Shown here piece by piece: positions 1 to 11,508 of a stretch of DNA of 64,000 nt; position 1 is the stretch's first letter, and each line of letters starts with the position of its first letter. This stretch comes from Nyssa sinensis (Eukaryota > Streptophyta > Magnoliopsida > Cornales > Nyssaceae). Position numbers and translations under genes: made by a program. The notes beneath the pieces were generated by a model that was not told the DNA's origin, ran no database searches, and saw nothing but the letters and a program-made list of their open reading frames with translations. The stretch spans positions 35,624,824-35,688,823 of the forward strand of contig CM018035.1 of the NCBI GenBank assembly GCA_008638375.1. Direction: 5' to 3'.

Positions 1-818
1 ATGATAAATGCATCCTTAGGGCTTAATGAAGTTACCAGAAGTATAAAAATAAAATTAATAAGTTCACATAAATGTTATAAGGACTGAATAGACTCAAAAT
101 GGAGTCTAGATAAAGGAGAAATATGGGATATTAAAAAGGGTAAATTATCATAATGCCCTTGAAGGGTCAAATAAGTCATAAGGCATCAAGGAACCCTAAA
201 TGGAGAATTTGAAGACCCTAAATTAAATAGACTAAGTTAAAAAGAACTTAGAACACTAAACAACAAAGTTTGGGATTAGAATGAATACAAATTCATTATG
301 CCATGTATTTTTTATCCGTGATTATAGGATCACCCAAACGATGAAAAATGGAAAGAAAGTCATGGGATAGCTATTATGGTAACTGCATGGGAATACGATG
401 CTAAGAACCCAATGTAAGTAAACCCAAACTCTAATATGTGGTATTTTCTTAGCCGTGTCACAATTATATTCCTCGATGTTGCCAATTTATATTCTTATAC
501 ATACCTGACATTTATTGATTCCACAATTTGATACCTATTCTACCTTGTGGAATGTTGAGAATTCAATTGCCAATATCTTGATGTGAATGCTTGTTCATTT
601 CTATACCTTGCTTTGGATATTGGAAAATTGCTATGTTTCTTACTGCTGAGAATTTGATATTCTACGTATATGTACATCCCTTGTGGAATTTTGTTGACCA
701 TGATATTATTAGGAGTGTCGAGAGTTGTGTTTGTCACAACCTCCATTTGATTCTATAGATTCTTTTGGACCTTAGGTCGGTGATTGGGAATGATACCTAA
801 CACTTAGTTCATGGAGGA
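1..818 (+). mobile_element. LTR C, first visible part (split by D)
   Basis: This is the middle of a long + strand LTR whose start lies left of the window. It matches LTR K (16614-17090) in order and wording: a strong splice donor (GTAAGTAAACCC from 414), then a stretch about a 'valley' of short T-rich words, then 'TTGGGAATGATACC' near 785. The LTR stops at 818 where element D is inserted and resumes at 15341 after a 5-bp duplication GAGGA (814-818 and 15336-15340). The short open frames here have no recognisable product and are not called as genes. Assignment to C rests on the in-register join across D, which I regard as secure; the family name is inference. Confidence 0.8.
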
Positions 819-2444
819 TGTCACGACCCTAAACCCACCCTATGCGGATCTCGTGTCGCAGGGCCGACCCAATGGTCGTCCCTACTTTTTTCATTCTTTG
901 TATCAATGATAACAATAAATAATTTAAATATAATATTGAAGTGCGAAAGCCTTAATATAAAACATGGTTTGCCAATTGAAATATAACCCGACATAAACTG
1001 AACATGAACCACTCTTAGGTGGTGAGTACATGGGAGAGACTACATCATTCTATTATGCTCCTCGACTGTCTCCCTACGCTCCTGAACTCCTACTGTGGTT
1101 TTGTAGCATTCTCACCTGAAAAAGATAGTAAGTGGGGTGAGCTAACAAAGCTCAGTAAGTAAAAACCTATCTCCAATATGAGTTAGAGATTAAATAGAAG
1201 AATATAAACTCAAAGATAACATGATAGCCAGTTATGACAACAGTTGCAGTTAACAGTAAAATGCCACAATGGCCAATGGATGGTAAGGCACAATAATCAC
1301 ACTCAACATGAATATACTACCACAATAAAACGGTCACAGTCAAACAGTCAATATAGGATTATTCATAGGGAATGGCACACATCCTATGAATTCAATAACC
1401 GTAACATTTCAGTCAAACATAAGTGATACATTTACTCTAGTTGGCAGACCCTAGGTCTTTTGGGGCCCGGCATACCCCCTTTAACCTCAATGCATATAAA
1501 ATGCACTCATAACTCCATACGTAAAAACACCCCTATCACCATATGTCTATTCACGGACTCAATCCGTAGGTCCCATCAATTGACCCGAAGGTCCTGTCAA
1601 TCGATCCGTAGGTCCTGCCAACTCAAAAAGCATCAAATGGATATTGTGACTTAGCACAAATCTGACATCCATAATAAATCTTGATTTTATAAGAAGTGCA
1701 TAAGGTATGGAATAACATACAGTAAACGTCAATCAATAAGCCTTTCAAGGCACAGTATAACATAGCAACAATGAGATAATAGTCAATAAGTATCCACCAG
1801 ATAGGACAATATCGATGGTGGGACAATAGCAGTAGGTACATAAAAGAGTACAAAATGTTGGCAGTAATAGAAAGAATGTGGCTTGGAAAATCACGTATAC
1901 GATATAGAAGTTTACTTACTTTTGATCCGTGTGATCTACCTCAGTATCTCGTAACTTTTCCTTTTCTCTTTGAGTTCCCTATCATTTAGTAGACATGTTT
2001 CAGTTTTAACGCTATTCATCAAATTTACACCTCGTTACTCTAAGTATCTCTTTTATTAATTTAGTCTCTACTAGTGAGTCCATAACGTCAAAGAAAGTCA
2101 GTTTAGGCTTTCACGGTTTCTAATTTGGACCTCTATACTAAAAAAGTGAAATGGTCATTTTACTCTTTTACGTGTTTTTTTATTTTTGGGACCTATTTTC
2201 ACAAATCAAACTTCACCGTTGAGTCCAGAATGTTTGAAAGAATAAAGATTCACTATTCAATCATTTAAATCAGAGTTTGTTTGGCTTAGGGGCATTTTGG
2301 TCTTTTGGCACTTTTACGGTTATTTTATTTTTCAGACTTCACCGTTAAGCCCGAAATAATACTTGAAATAATAAAGGTTTACTAGAAAAACTATTTGATG
2401 CTGTAACAATGAATAAATCTAAGCGAGCCACTACTAAACCCACA

Positions 2445-2775
2445 TTAGTATGCAATTACCTCATAATTTTCCTTCTCTTTCCTGTCAACCTCAGCGTGTC
2501 CATATTCCACTTTTAATATTGTAAAAATATCATGAATGAGCTCTGGTTTAGTCAACAACACAGCAACCATCCCTTCACCATTAGAGAATGACTTAGGGCA
2601 ACCCATATTAATATCTACTGCTACAACATCTTTACACACTATCTGCGTAGCTCTGAGAGCCCTCACAACATCAGTAGTGCCCATTTGAACTACCACCCTA
2701 CTTCTTTCTTCATGCCAAGTTCTGTAAACAACATTCTCTATTCCCTTCTCTACTATATTGATAGACCCAAAACCA
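2445..2775 (-). pseudogene. captured fragment of tRNA-dihydrouridine synthase (DUS2-like)
   Basis: The - strand frame from about 2765 down to about 2511 reads without a stop and contains VEKGIENVV, VVQMGTTDVVRAL, QIVCKDV, DINMGCPKSFS and KPELIHDI. These are characteristic of eukaryotic Dus2-type enzymes, which reduce uridine-20 of cytosolic tRNAs using NAD(P)H and FMN; the NMGCP box holds the active-site cysteine, which is kept. The usual Gly-rich run after it is altered (EGMVAVLL). Only some 85 residues are present of a protein of about 320 or more, and after the ILK position the frame no longer resembles the family, as if an exon ended; a donor-like GTAATT follows near 2455. It lies in the same orientation as LTR element D, so I read it as transduced host sequence. 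Family call is firm; the subfamily is from memory of motifs. Confidence 0.75.
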
Positions 2776-3745
2776 AATTGAGTCCTTACCGTTGTAGCTG
2801 CTATTGGCCCTGCAGAAGATTATCCCAACTGCTGCATTTCCGCACCAAGTGGCCTGTACTGCATAAATTCACCATGACCTCTATTGAATGCCCCTGCAAC
2901 CAAAACCACAAGAAAAAAAGATGACAATTGAACTGAAGCGTAGCAAGCGCTCGACCCCTATAATACTCTGGGTGTCCCTTACACCTCACGGTATAATTCC
3001 CTCTGCTCTTCTCATGCAAAGAACATCCATGTGCCATCAAATTAGAATAAAATGAAAATCCCATTTGAACAACCCATATACCCTGCAAATCAATCCAATG
3101 CCATGACCCAATCTTGCAAATTCTGATTTTGGGGTTTTGAATTCAAGAATTGTTGAAAAAACACAAACAATGATTAGAACAAGCCAAAAAAAAAAAAATC
3201 AAAGTAACGATTTCCATTTTTGCTTGGGTCTTTTCTTCACCCTTATCGCTCTCCGTCACCCATTGAATCCCACTGATGGGTTCACCTCAATTGGCATTGA
3301 CTTGCAAAATGGAAACAACCAAAGCAGCCCTAAAATTCTTGCAATCACCACGCATTAAAAATCTGATTCCTTTGCTGATTTATCCCACCCAAAAGAAAGT
3401 TTACCTTCTTTGGACCTTGCACCGAAAAATCACAAACGCTTTCAATCTCTCGACTTTCATCACACGATCCATACTTATCATTAACATCGCCACTAGCAGC
3501 AAAGGCCTCGCGTTCATCACAGTATACTCAACACAAGTTCAGTCACCACCCATACCAACACAACCATGCCACCATCGCAAATTGTTAATGGCACAAGCAA
3601 TTAAGACCGTCTGGTAGAAAGCCTAAATTCAAATATGAAATTTCCAATTTCAGTTATAAAAATTTGCCGCTTCAGATCTGAAATCTCCCCGTCATTATCT
3701 CCGTCACTTTTGGTCTTACCTTCACTTTAGAGACCTGAAAATTAA
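2776..3745. other. unassigned insert sequence inside D
   Basis: No repeat partner elsewhere in the window and no recognisable protein. Small frames on both strands (for example 3276-3617 +, 2801-3088 -) lack composition or motifs that would support a gene. Position next to the DUS2-like exon and the same relative place as gene fragments in elements B and J suggest introns or further captured host DNA, but nothing in the sequence proves it. Confidence 0.4.
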
Positions 3746-4154
3746 GGATAAAAGTTTCATTTTTGGCCGGTAGGACATTATTCTAGCACCGTTTGCTGGT
3801 AAGGCGCTATACATGCACATTTAGACATAAGTCATATTTAGAAGCATATTTTTAGTATTCCATAGAAGATAAATATGCTTAGAATGTTAAAATACACCTC
3901 CTATAAAAATCTGATCCTATTCAAAGACAGTTTCAAAAATTGGACCAAAAGGGCATCTGGGTGGCCTGGGTGGATCCAGCCAAACCCGGCCATAGGCGGA
4001 AATTTATTTTTTTGAAAAAATTCATTTAAAATAATCTTAAGAACTTTGGCTAAAATAAAATATCGAATTTAGGAGTTTCGAGACGGGTTATAGTGTAACG
4101 GGGTCTTGGATTCATTAAGGGCAAAAGGGTCATTTTGCACCTTTGCCCCTCCAC

Positions 4155-4162
4155 TATAAATA
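4155..4162 (+). promoter_or_regulatory. TATA box of LTR-like segment B'
   Basis: CTATAAATA lies 3' of the block that in other LTRs contains 'GGTCATTTTGC' and 'TTTGCCC', and 5' of a pyrimidine-poor leader; this is the best TATA box in the left block. Transcription would run rightwards. Prediction only. Confidence 0.4.
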
Positions 4163-5570
4163 CAGCCCCTTAGTGTATTTTTTTTTTCATATTTTGGTCT
4201 GAGATCTAGAGCAGAAGTCGTGCATGGGAGAAAAGTGAAGAAAAGCCCTAGGTTCTTCAAGCTTCAAGCCACCAAAACACACTCTTAGGGCAAGATTCTT
4301 GCAAGGCTTCCTTCTAGGAAGTTGTTCCTCTCATCAAGACCTATATTCTCACCAATCAGTTTGGCTACACAGTAAACACAACTCCCTCGGTTTGAGAAAA
4401 ATCATTTTAGGTATGATATTTTGCTAAGTTAGGAATAGATTTAAGTTTTCTTGCCTTTCTATGTATTGATTGAATGATTTAGGTGTTTACTTGATGTTAG
4501 AAAATCACTTAGGTGGTAGTTTCTTTGAAAACTTAGAGTTGGTAGTTAGGAACTTTTGTGTTCTTGAGTTTTTTGACATTTTGTTACTATGATGAAGGTG
4601 TACCTTGCATGTGTGTTAGATTATTATATTCACCCTTATGTTCATGTAGAAAACCTCTTGTGGTTTGAGAGTTATGATTTATTCCTTGAGTTGGTAGTTT
4701 TTGTATTTGTATTTTCTTTGAGAAATTGTTAAAGTAATGAACATGAAACTTGATCATATGCTTAATTCATTGAATTGTGACTTACATTCATGTAAACAAA
4801 AGGTTGTGAAATTGAAGTTATACTTTACTTTATGAATGAGACATATTTTAAGTCATGCTCCATGTGTTGATGAAATGTTTCATTGAGATTGCATTATTGC
4901 ATGGTGAAATCAAAACATATTGGCATGGTGTGATCCTTTGAAAACATGGTGTGGGTTGAGCACTTTGGTGCTATGCATTATGAAGATGTAGATCTTGTGG
5001 TGAAAAATCCAAAATTGGCCATTGGTACTCATACCAACGGGGACGGACCATAAAGTGAGACATGGATTGGTACTCGTGTCCAACGAGGAAGGGCCATGAA
5101 GCGAGACATGGGTGTGGCATAGAGTTTGCATGTGTGCATCATGCATATCACCTTTGCATTGCATTGATGAATGGGTAGATGTATAGCTTTTAAAATGTAC
5201 ATTTGCACATGCCACGCCTTAAATTTGTTCCTAGCATTAGCATTTTGTTATACCAGCAGTTGTGCTGACCCCTCGTGGGATATCATATTACAGATAACGC
5301 TCCTGGTACTTGAGACTTGTTGAAGCCTTGAAGAAAGGAAGGAAAATGGACTATGAAAAAGATTTGGCCCTTGGGGCATATTTTGTATATATGGGCATAA
5401 GCCCAAAGGACTTGTTTTTCAATGTGGATGAATGGTGAATTATAGACCTTGAATCAATTTGTAATGTAATGGATTAAAATCCAAATGACATATAGTGTGC
5501 TTTAGTTAAATGTGTATCAAATGTATATATGTTGAAAGAAATGATACGTAAGATATCTTTATCCAATGAG

Positions 5571-5573
<3 letters not shown>

Positions 5574-5601
<28 letters not shown>
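5574..5601 (+). repeat. (AT)n microsatellite in segment B'
   Basis: Perfect AT run of about 14 units near the 3' part of B'. Confidence 0.9.
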
Positions 5602-7728
5602 AATTGAGACAAATAGATGTGTATGTGAAGACAAGGGATGTATGTTTAACTTACATGAATTGTGGCCATCGAGTGAAGGTGGGTTGTGACATGTTTATAC
5701 ATATGAAGTATCACGAAAATTAGGTGGGAAAAAGGCTTGGAAAATGTAATATCCCGACTTGGGATACGTCATGTATACCGAGGTAGGTCGGTTAACACAT
5801 GTAACTTGAACGGTAAGATATGAATATCATAGTATTTTCATGAAAATGAATGATCAAGGCTGGGTAACACCCGAGCCCCACAGGGCATTGCATCATAATG
5901 CGTGCATGCACGTATTTCCATGCATGCATACGTAAACATAGATGAGTAGACCGACCAAAATAAGTGTATGTGTAAACGATTAAAAATGGGTTTATATCCC
6001 TACACATGCATATATATACATGTATAAAACTATGTATTTTATATGTATATATATGTATAATGTAAATGTATTATGTATATAAATTAAAATAAAATAAAGA
6101 AAAAGGGGAAAGGAAGCTTCCAAGCAACCACATATCAGTGTGTGCATCACTGTGTGTGTGTGTGTTTGGGAAACCACACCAACCGACTTGGTGAAAGGTG
6201 GTGTGTGTATATATGTAATATATGTGTATATATATATATATGGAAGCACGTGGATGGCTAGGGTTAAAGGGACGGTTCTCTGCAGTCAAGAATGACTACA
6301 AGAGAGAGAGAGAGATAAGGTAGAGAGAGAAGAGGCGGTGGCTGAATGTCTCTATATATATATGTATACGGGTTTGTGAGTTGAGAGGTTAGAAAAGAAA
6401 GGGAAGGGTCAGGAACTGAAGGGGAGAATAAGAGAGAGAGATTGATTCAGAAACAGAGAAGTTTAGAGGGTCACAGTGGGCTAAAAACCGAAACCCAGGT
6501 AAGTGAATTAAGTTCTGTTTTTGTGAATTAAAGCATGAATGTTTAATCTAAAGCTAGGGTCTTGATAAGCATGATATTAGCTTTTAAATGCAAAAAGAAT
6601 CAGGTTAAATGGTGTAGAACCGAGAGAGAAAAACTGAGTTGCAGGTTGATGAATAATCTCGGGTTCCATGAATTTTATGTTTAAAACTTGTTTTAAAGTT
6701 TCTAAAAATGATCTAATCAGGTGCAGAAACATGCTAGAAGAATTCTAGAACCAAAACCGTGATCAAAACGTTACGAAATAGAAAATGAAACTTGGCCAGA
6801 GAATCGGCCGGAGTTGAATGACTCCCTATTCGTGAAGATGGGGAGAGTTTTGGGGCAAGCCGAGGCTAGGGTTGAAATCCTTGGGAAGAAGGGAAGAGAA
6901 TGGCATTTAAAACGGGAGGAAAAACTGTCAAAAATTGGTGACCGTCGCCGGAGAAGGTGACTATTCACTATCGGAACCCTATCGGAGACGTGGGGAAGAT
7001 GACCGGAAGTTCGGGGGCCATATCGGGTCAAAACTGAAATGGGTCCGGGTTTGGATCGGGTCGGTACCCTACCAGAAATAAAACGGGATTGATACTGTGT
7101 CGTTTTGGGTTTTCAATTTAAATGGATTTGGGCTGTTTGGTTACATGGATAGTAAATTGAAATTGGGTTATGAGGTTAACCGAAACTGGGATAGGATAGG
7201 AACCAGGATATTGGAATCCGGTTCTTGAAATAGACTGAATCGTTTGGTTCAAAGGAGGGGCAGACCGGTTTAGGGTTTTGACTGATGAACCAACTGGTTC
7301 AGACCGTAGGTTTTGGAATTTATGAACCGGCCCCAAATGTTTTGAGAAATTACACTAAGGCCCAAACAGAAGAATTAATTAAATATTAATTTTTACAAAA
7401 ATGCCCCTATTTCAAATATGGGTCAAACGAAGTCCAAACGATACAAATGAATAGTCAAAACCTATTATCTCGGACGTTCTGAGTCCAATGGTGGGGTCTG
7501 TTTTACGAGATGAGACCCCGAAGGATAAAATACCGTAAAAGTGCAAAATGACCATTTTGCCCTTTTAATACAAAAGTCCAAATGGAATTCCGCGAAAGCC
7601 TAAACCGACTTTCTTCGGCGTTCCGAACTCAATGGTAAAGTATAAATTAGTATTTGAAATACTTATGATAGAAAGACATAAAATTTGATGAATAGCATTT
7701 ATTCTGAAACGTATTCACTGATATATAG

Positions 7729-7784
7729 GAAACTCGAAAGGCAAAGGCACACTCACGGATTTCTGATATAGTATCACGATAGAG
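7729..7784 (+). other. predicted 56-bp micro-exon within LTR A1
   Basis: Bounded on the left by GATATATAG and on the right by AGAG|GTAAGTGGATC. The same 56-bp interval appears in A2 (12921-12976) and A3 (34890-34945), and intervals of 54-59 bp at the corresponding place in LTRs K, D, E, F, G and I. No transcript evidence; the call rests on conservation of both borders across diverged copies. Confidence 0.55.
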
Positions 7785-8546
7785 GTAAGTGGATCACTTT
7801 CTCTTCCATGTGGTGTTTCTAAAGCCAAGTTTATTCTTTACTGCCAAACTTATACTCTTGAAAGTACCTCACGTTATTGCTATCCACAATGTGATATTGT
7901 TCTATCTTGTGGACATTGATTGACTATTGTACTATTGTTATCATATTGAACTATGCCTTGAAAGGCTTACTGTTATGCTTTACTGTGTATATGATATTCC
8001 ATTTTCATACTCCTATGGAATCACAAATGATCATGCTATGTTTATAAATGCTGGAATTGTGCTCAGTCACAATATCCATCCAATGCTTCTGTGACAAACT
8101 AGTCCGTGAACGGACGCGTGGCAAAAGATGTGAGTTTAACTGAGAGGTATGCCGGGCCTCGAATTACGAAGAGGGACTGCCATCCCCTACTACAGATTAT
8201 AAGCATCTCCATTGGATTATTGTTATGGATATATTGTTGAATGGTTACTGTACCTTATGGATTACTGTTTCTTATGGGTTATCTTACGTTGTTCATTGAT
8301 TTGATTGAAATCATTTTATTGTGGCAGTACTTTTATTGTGACAGGTTATTGTTGAGAAATCCTTATCACTGCTTATTCATTACTCCTGATTGTATATTGT
8401 GCCCCACTATTTATTGGCCATCATGGCAACTGTTCTCATTGGCTATCACAGCATCTTACTTCTTATGATTGGCTATCATATTTTTATTCATGGATTCATG
8501 TTCTTTATAATCATCGATACCAGTGTCAGAGATCTGGTTTACTTGC

Positions 8547-8589
8547 TGAGCTTCATAGCTCATTCCACCCCACTTACCCCCCATTTCAG
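8547..8589 (+). other. hairpin plus acceptor-like site in LTR A1
   Basis: TGAGCTTCATAGCTCA (8547-8562) is a perfect 6-bp stem with a 4-base loop, followed by a C/T-rich run and ATTTCAG|GTGATGACG with AG at 8588-8589. The equivalent in A2 is 13739-13781 and in A3 35806-35847. Together with the upstream donor at 7784/7785 it would define an intron of about 805 bp. Confidence 0.6.
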
Positions 8590-8948
8590 GTGATGACGCT
8601 GCGAGACCCCAGTAGGAGTCTGAGAGCGTAGGGGACATTTTGAAGTACTGTATCAGTCTATGTTGGTTCTCCCATATATTCACCACCCCCGGGTGCTGGT
8701 TACGTTTGGTTCTCATTTTGTTTATGTAGAACTATGTCATTATTTAATAGACTTCCGCTGTGTAATTTATTTAAAAAGACTTCCGCTGGATTACTGTAAT
8801 TGATAAAGACTTCCGTTGTTCATTGTTTAAAATTTTTAGTACATTGCATATTAGTACTATGATACAGGAATGGAAAAAGTAGGGACGGCCTTCGGGTCGG
8901 CCCCGCGACACGAGATCCGCATAGGGTGGATTTCGGGTCGTGACAGCT

Positions 8949-8960
8949 TGGTATCAGAGC
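8949..8960 (+). other. primer-binding site, initiator-Met tRNA
   Basis: TGGTATCAGAGC, three bases after the LTR end, is the exact 12-base complement of the 3' end of plant initiator-Met tRNA used by many Gypsy and Copia elements. It fixes the element's orientation as +. Confidence 0.95.
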
Positions 8961-10909
8961 TATAGGTTCGATTGTGAGTCATGGGAGACAGGACTAGAGT
9001 TAGAATTGATAGACAAGACTGACATTTTATTTTGAACGGTCATTGACTGATTACCTTATACATTGACGGGTCATCTCATTGATTATCTTCACGGGTTATC
9101 TTTACAGACATGGTTATCTTATAGACATGGTTATCTTTATAGACATGCTTATCACAAGGAATACATTAATAGTTATGAATCGCATCAATCGCTTAGAGCG
9201 ACTGATGGAAAGGGTATTGAGGCTTTAACTGGGAGTCAGACGTAGATAATGCTTATTATTACGCTAGACTCATATATAAATAATGACTGCCTATTGTACG
9301 TAAATGCTAAACTGTTATCTTTTACAGCAAATAGTAAACACCAGGAAATGATTAAACCACTATAGTGGTAGTCACAGGTGATTTTCTAGTTATTCATGAC
9401 GTTTATAGATTATTGAGGTTTTATGTTGATTCTACACACTTATTGATGTTCCCACATTTCCACTGAACTGAACTTAGCAACTGAACACTTGGATGATTGA
9501 TTTACTGATTCTATTACATTGGGAAGGTTATTATTGGAAAATGTTAGACAGGAAAGCATGTGAACTCTAGACTAATTACTGAACCATTTTATGGTTACCA
9601 TGAGGATCATTTTTTAGAAATATTAAACATAGAAAATACGAGATACAGATCAGGATTCAGGTATTCTCAATGATTAACCTATACTTGGAAGTTGGGTTTA
9701 GTGATATAGAAGAAATGACATTTAGGAAACCCTGATGATTGTTTTATCTTATAGAAACATGTACTTGATGTTTATTAAATGATTGTTCCATATTGAGGGA
9801 GACATTGAGAATCAAATTGCTATATCTAGCTTATAGACTTGATATTTATGATTTGATGGTCGTTCTGTGTTACGATAGTTATTGAAAATTGAATTTCTAT
9901 TTACGGATTATGCACTTGATGTTTACGAATCAAATGATTGTTCTATACTGTGAAAATTTGTGAGAGCTGGAATTATGTTCCATAATGAACAAAGGAAACA
10001 ATTAGTGCACATTGAAGGATAAAATGTAACATAGATTTGGGAATATGACGCTTTGAAAAGCAGTGAGGTTGACAGTAATATTGACATGGAATAGAAGTAC
10101 ACTGAAAAGGTAGTGGAGTTAACAATAACATCTAGTCAGAATAAATCCTGATATGATAAATAGATTCGTGTGTGAATACTGATCATTGATCTTTTATAGT
10201 GAACTGGGAGATGATTTGGCTACTGTACCAGTAATCACAGGTATTTATAGTTGTTTACAAAATGCTCGATATTGTTAAGATGATTGCTCTGCATACTGAT
10301 TTATAGCTTCAACATTTACTACTAGTTGAACATAGAGACAGAACTCTTAAGTTATATATTAACTGTTCAAGTTCCACAAGGAGAATGATTAATGATAGAT
10401 GTTATACATGAAACAAGTGGAGTACATAAAATATATGTATAAGTATTAGATTGACATATTACCATCTTATAGAATTTGAAAGGCATTGATGAGCTGAGTG
10501 ATTTCATGATAGAAATGTAAAGATTTGTAAATCTTTAAAACGAATTACATACTGTTATAAGATATGTATATTTACTTGGTAAATGAGATTGAATTAATGG
10601 CGACTCTTGAAAGAGTCATTATCATTGAAAGTTATACATGGAAATGATATATACCCCTGGTATATTAGTAGATTGAATGAATAAAATTTTAAATGCCACG
10701 TTTAGGATTCGAGGTACGCTCGAAAATTATAGAAAGAATTTTACAATAAATTGATGTGACAGTAAAACTTGATCTGATGTGACAGTGAAACTTGATTCTC
10801 AACAAATATGAAACGCTTAACTCAGTTAGACCATGATGTTAGAAGAACCACGGAAATCACGAGAACCACCGGAGTTAGAACCGTTAAGTTTGCGGACAAA
10901 CTTATTTTT

Positions 10910-10922
10910 AAGGAGGTAAGAA
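10910..10922 (+). other. polypurine tract of element A
   Basis: AAGGAGGTAAGAA immediately before the 3' LTR start TGTAATATCC; the usual site for plus-strand priming. Confidence 0.8.
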
Positions 10923-11472
10923 TGTAATATCCCGACCTGGGATACGTCACGTATACCGAGGTAGGTCGGTTAACACATGTAACTTGAACGGTAAGATATG
11001 AATATCATAGTATTTTCATGAAAATGAATGATCAAGGCTGGGTAACACCCGAGCCCCACAGGGCATTGCATCATAATGCGTGCATGCACGTATTTCCATG
11101 CATGCATACATAAACATAGATGAGTAGACCGACCAAAATAAGTGTATGTGTAAACGATTAAAAATGGGTTTATATCCCTACACATGCATATATATACATG
11201 TATAAAACTATGTATTTTATATGTATATATATGTATAATGTAAATGTATTATGTATATAAATTAAAATAAAATAAAGAAAAAGGGGAAAGGAAGCTTCCA
11301 AGCAACCACATATCAGTGTGTGCATCACTGTGTGTGTGTGTTTGGGAAACCACACCAACCGACTTGGTGAAAGGTGGTGTGTGTATATATGTAATATATG
11401 TGTATATATATATATGGAAGCACGTGGATGGCTAGGGTTAAAGGGACGGTTCTCTGCAGTCAAGAATGACTG

Positions 11473-11508
<36 letters not shown>

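Larger units (their letters stand above)
3750..5744 (+). mobile_element. LTR-like segment B' on + strand, split by element A
   Basis: From about 4900 this segment matches the 3' part of element B (31130-31920, opposite strand): shared words include the 'GTGTGGGTTGAGCAC' block, the stem-loop CAGCAGTTGTGCTG (5254-5267) and the acceptor-like ATATTACAG (AG 5292-5293). Upstream are a TATA box and a donor-like TTTTAG|GTATG (4405-4415). The similarity to B resumes after element A at 14143 for about 45 bases ('CAATAGAGGTTATG...'), showing that A is inserted in it. I could not find a clean 5' end (a TG near 3750-4000) or the 3' end beyond about 14190, so boundaries are approximate and whether it is a solo LTR is open. 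Confidence 0.55.
5745..8945 (+). repeat. 5' LTR of element A (A1, 3201 bp)
   Basis: Begins TGTAATATCCCGAC and ends CGGGTCGTGACA. The 5' third is rich in TA/TG microsatellites (6005-6240, 6350-6370), likely the promoter region; a donor CAG|GTAAGT lies at 6498/6499. Further on are a micro-exon (7729-7784), a hairpin (8547-8562) and an acceptor at 8588-8589. A GC-rich 60-base tail with GGGACGGCC...GGTCGGCCCC can fold on itself. Frames inside it are shadows without products. Confidence 0.93.
8946..10922 (+). mobile_element. non-coding internal region of element A
   Basis: About 2 kb, AT-rich, with stops in all frames; the longest frame is about 60 codons. It holds loosely repeated phrases ('GATGATTG...TATTGTGAGGG', 'TTGATGTTTA') at about 9750-9970, which suggests old internal duplication. 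No sequence recalls gag or pol. It ends in the purine tract at 10910-10922. Confidence 0.85.

Noticed and set aside
2445..3620. A resident host gene for dihydrouridine synthase
   Set aside because: Only about 85 residues are present, no further exons nearby, and it lies inside an inserted LTR element.
6005..6240. CRISPR-like or satellite array
   Set aside because: Only TA/TG microsatellites; no regular spacers, and the DNA is plant nuclear.
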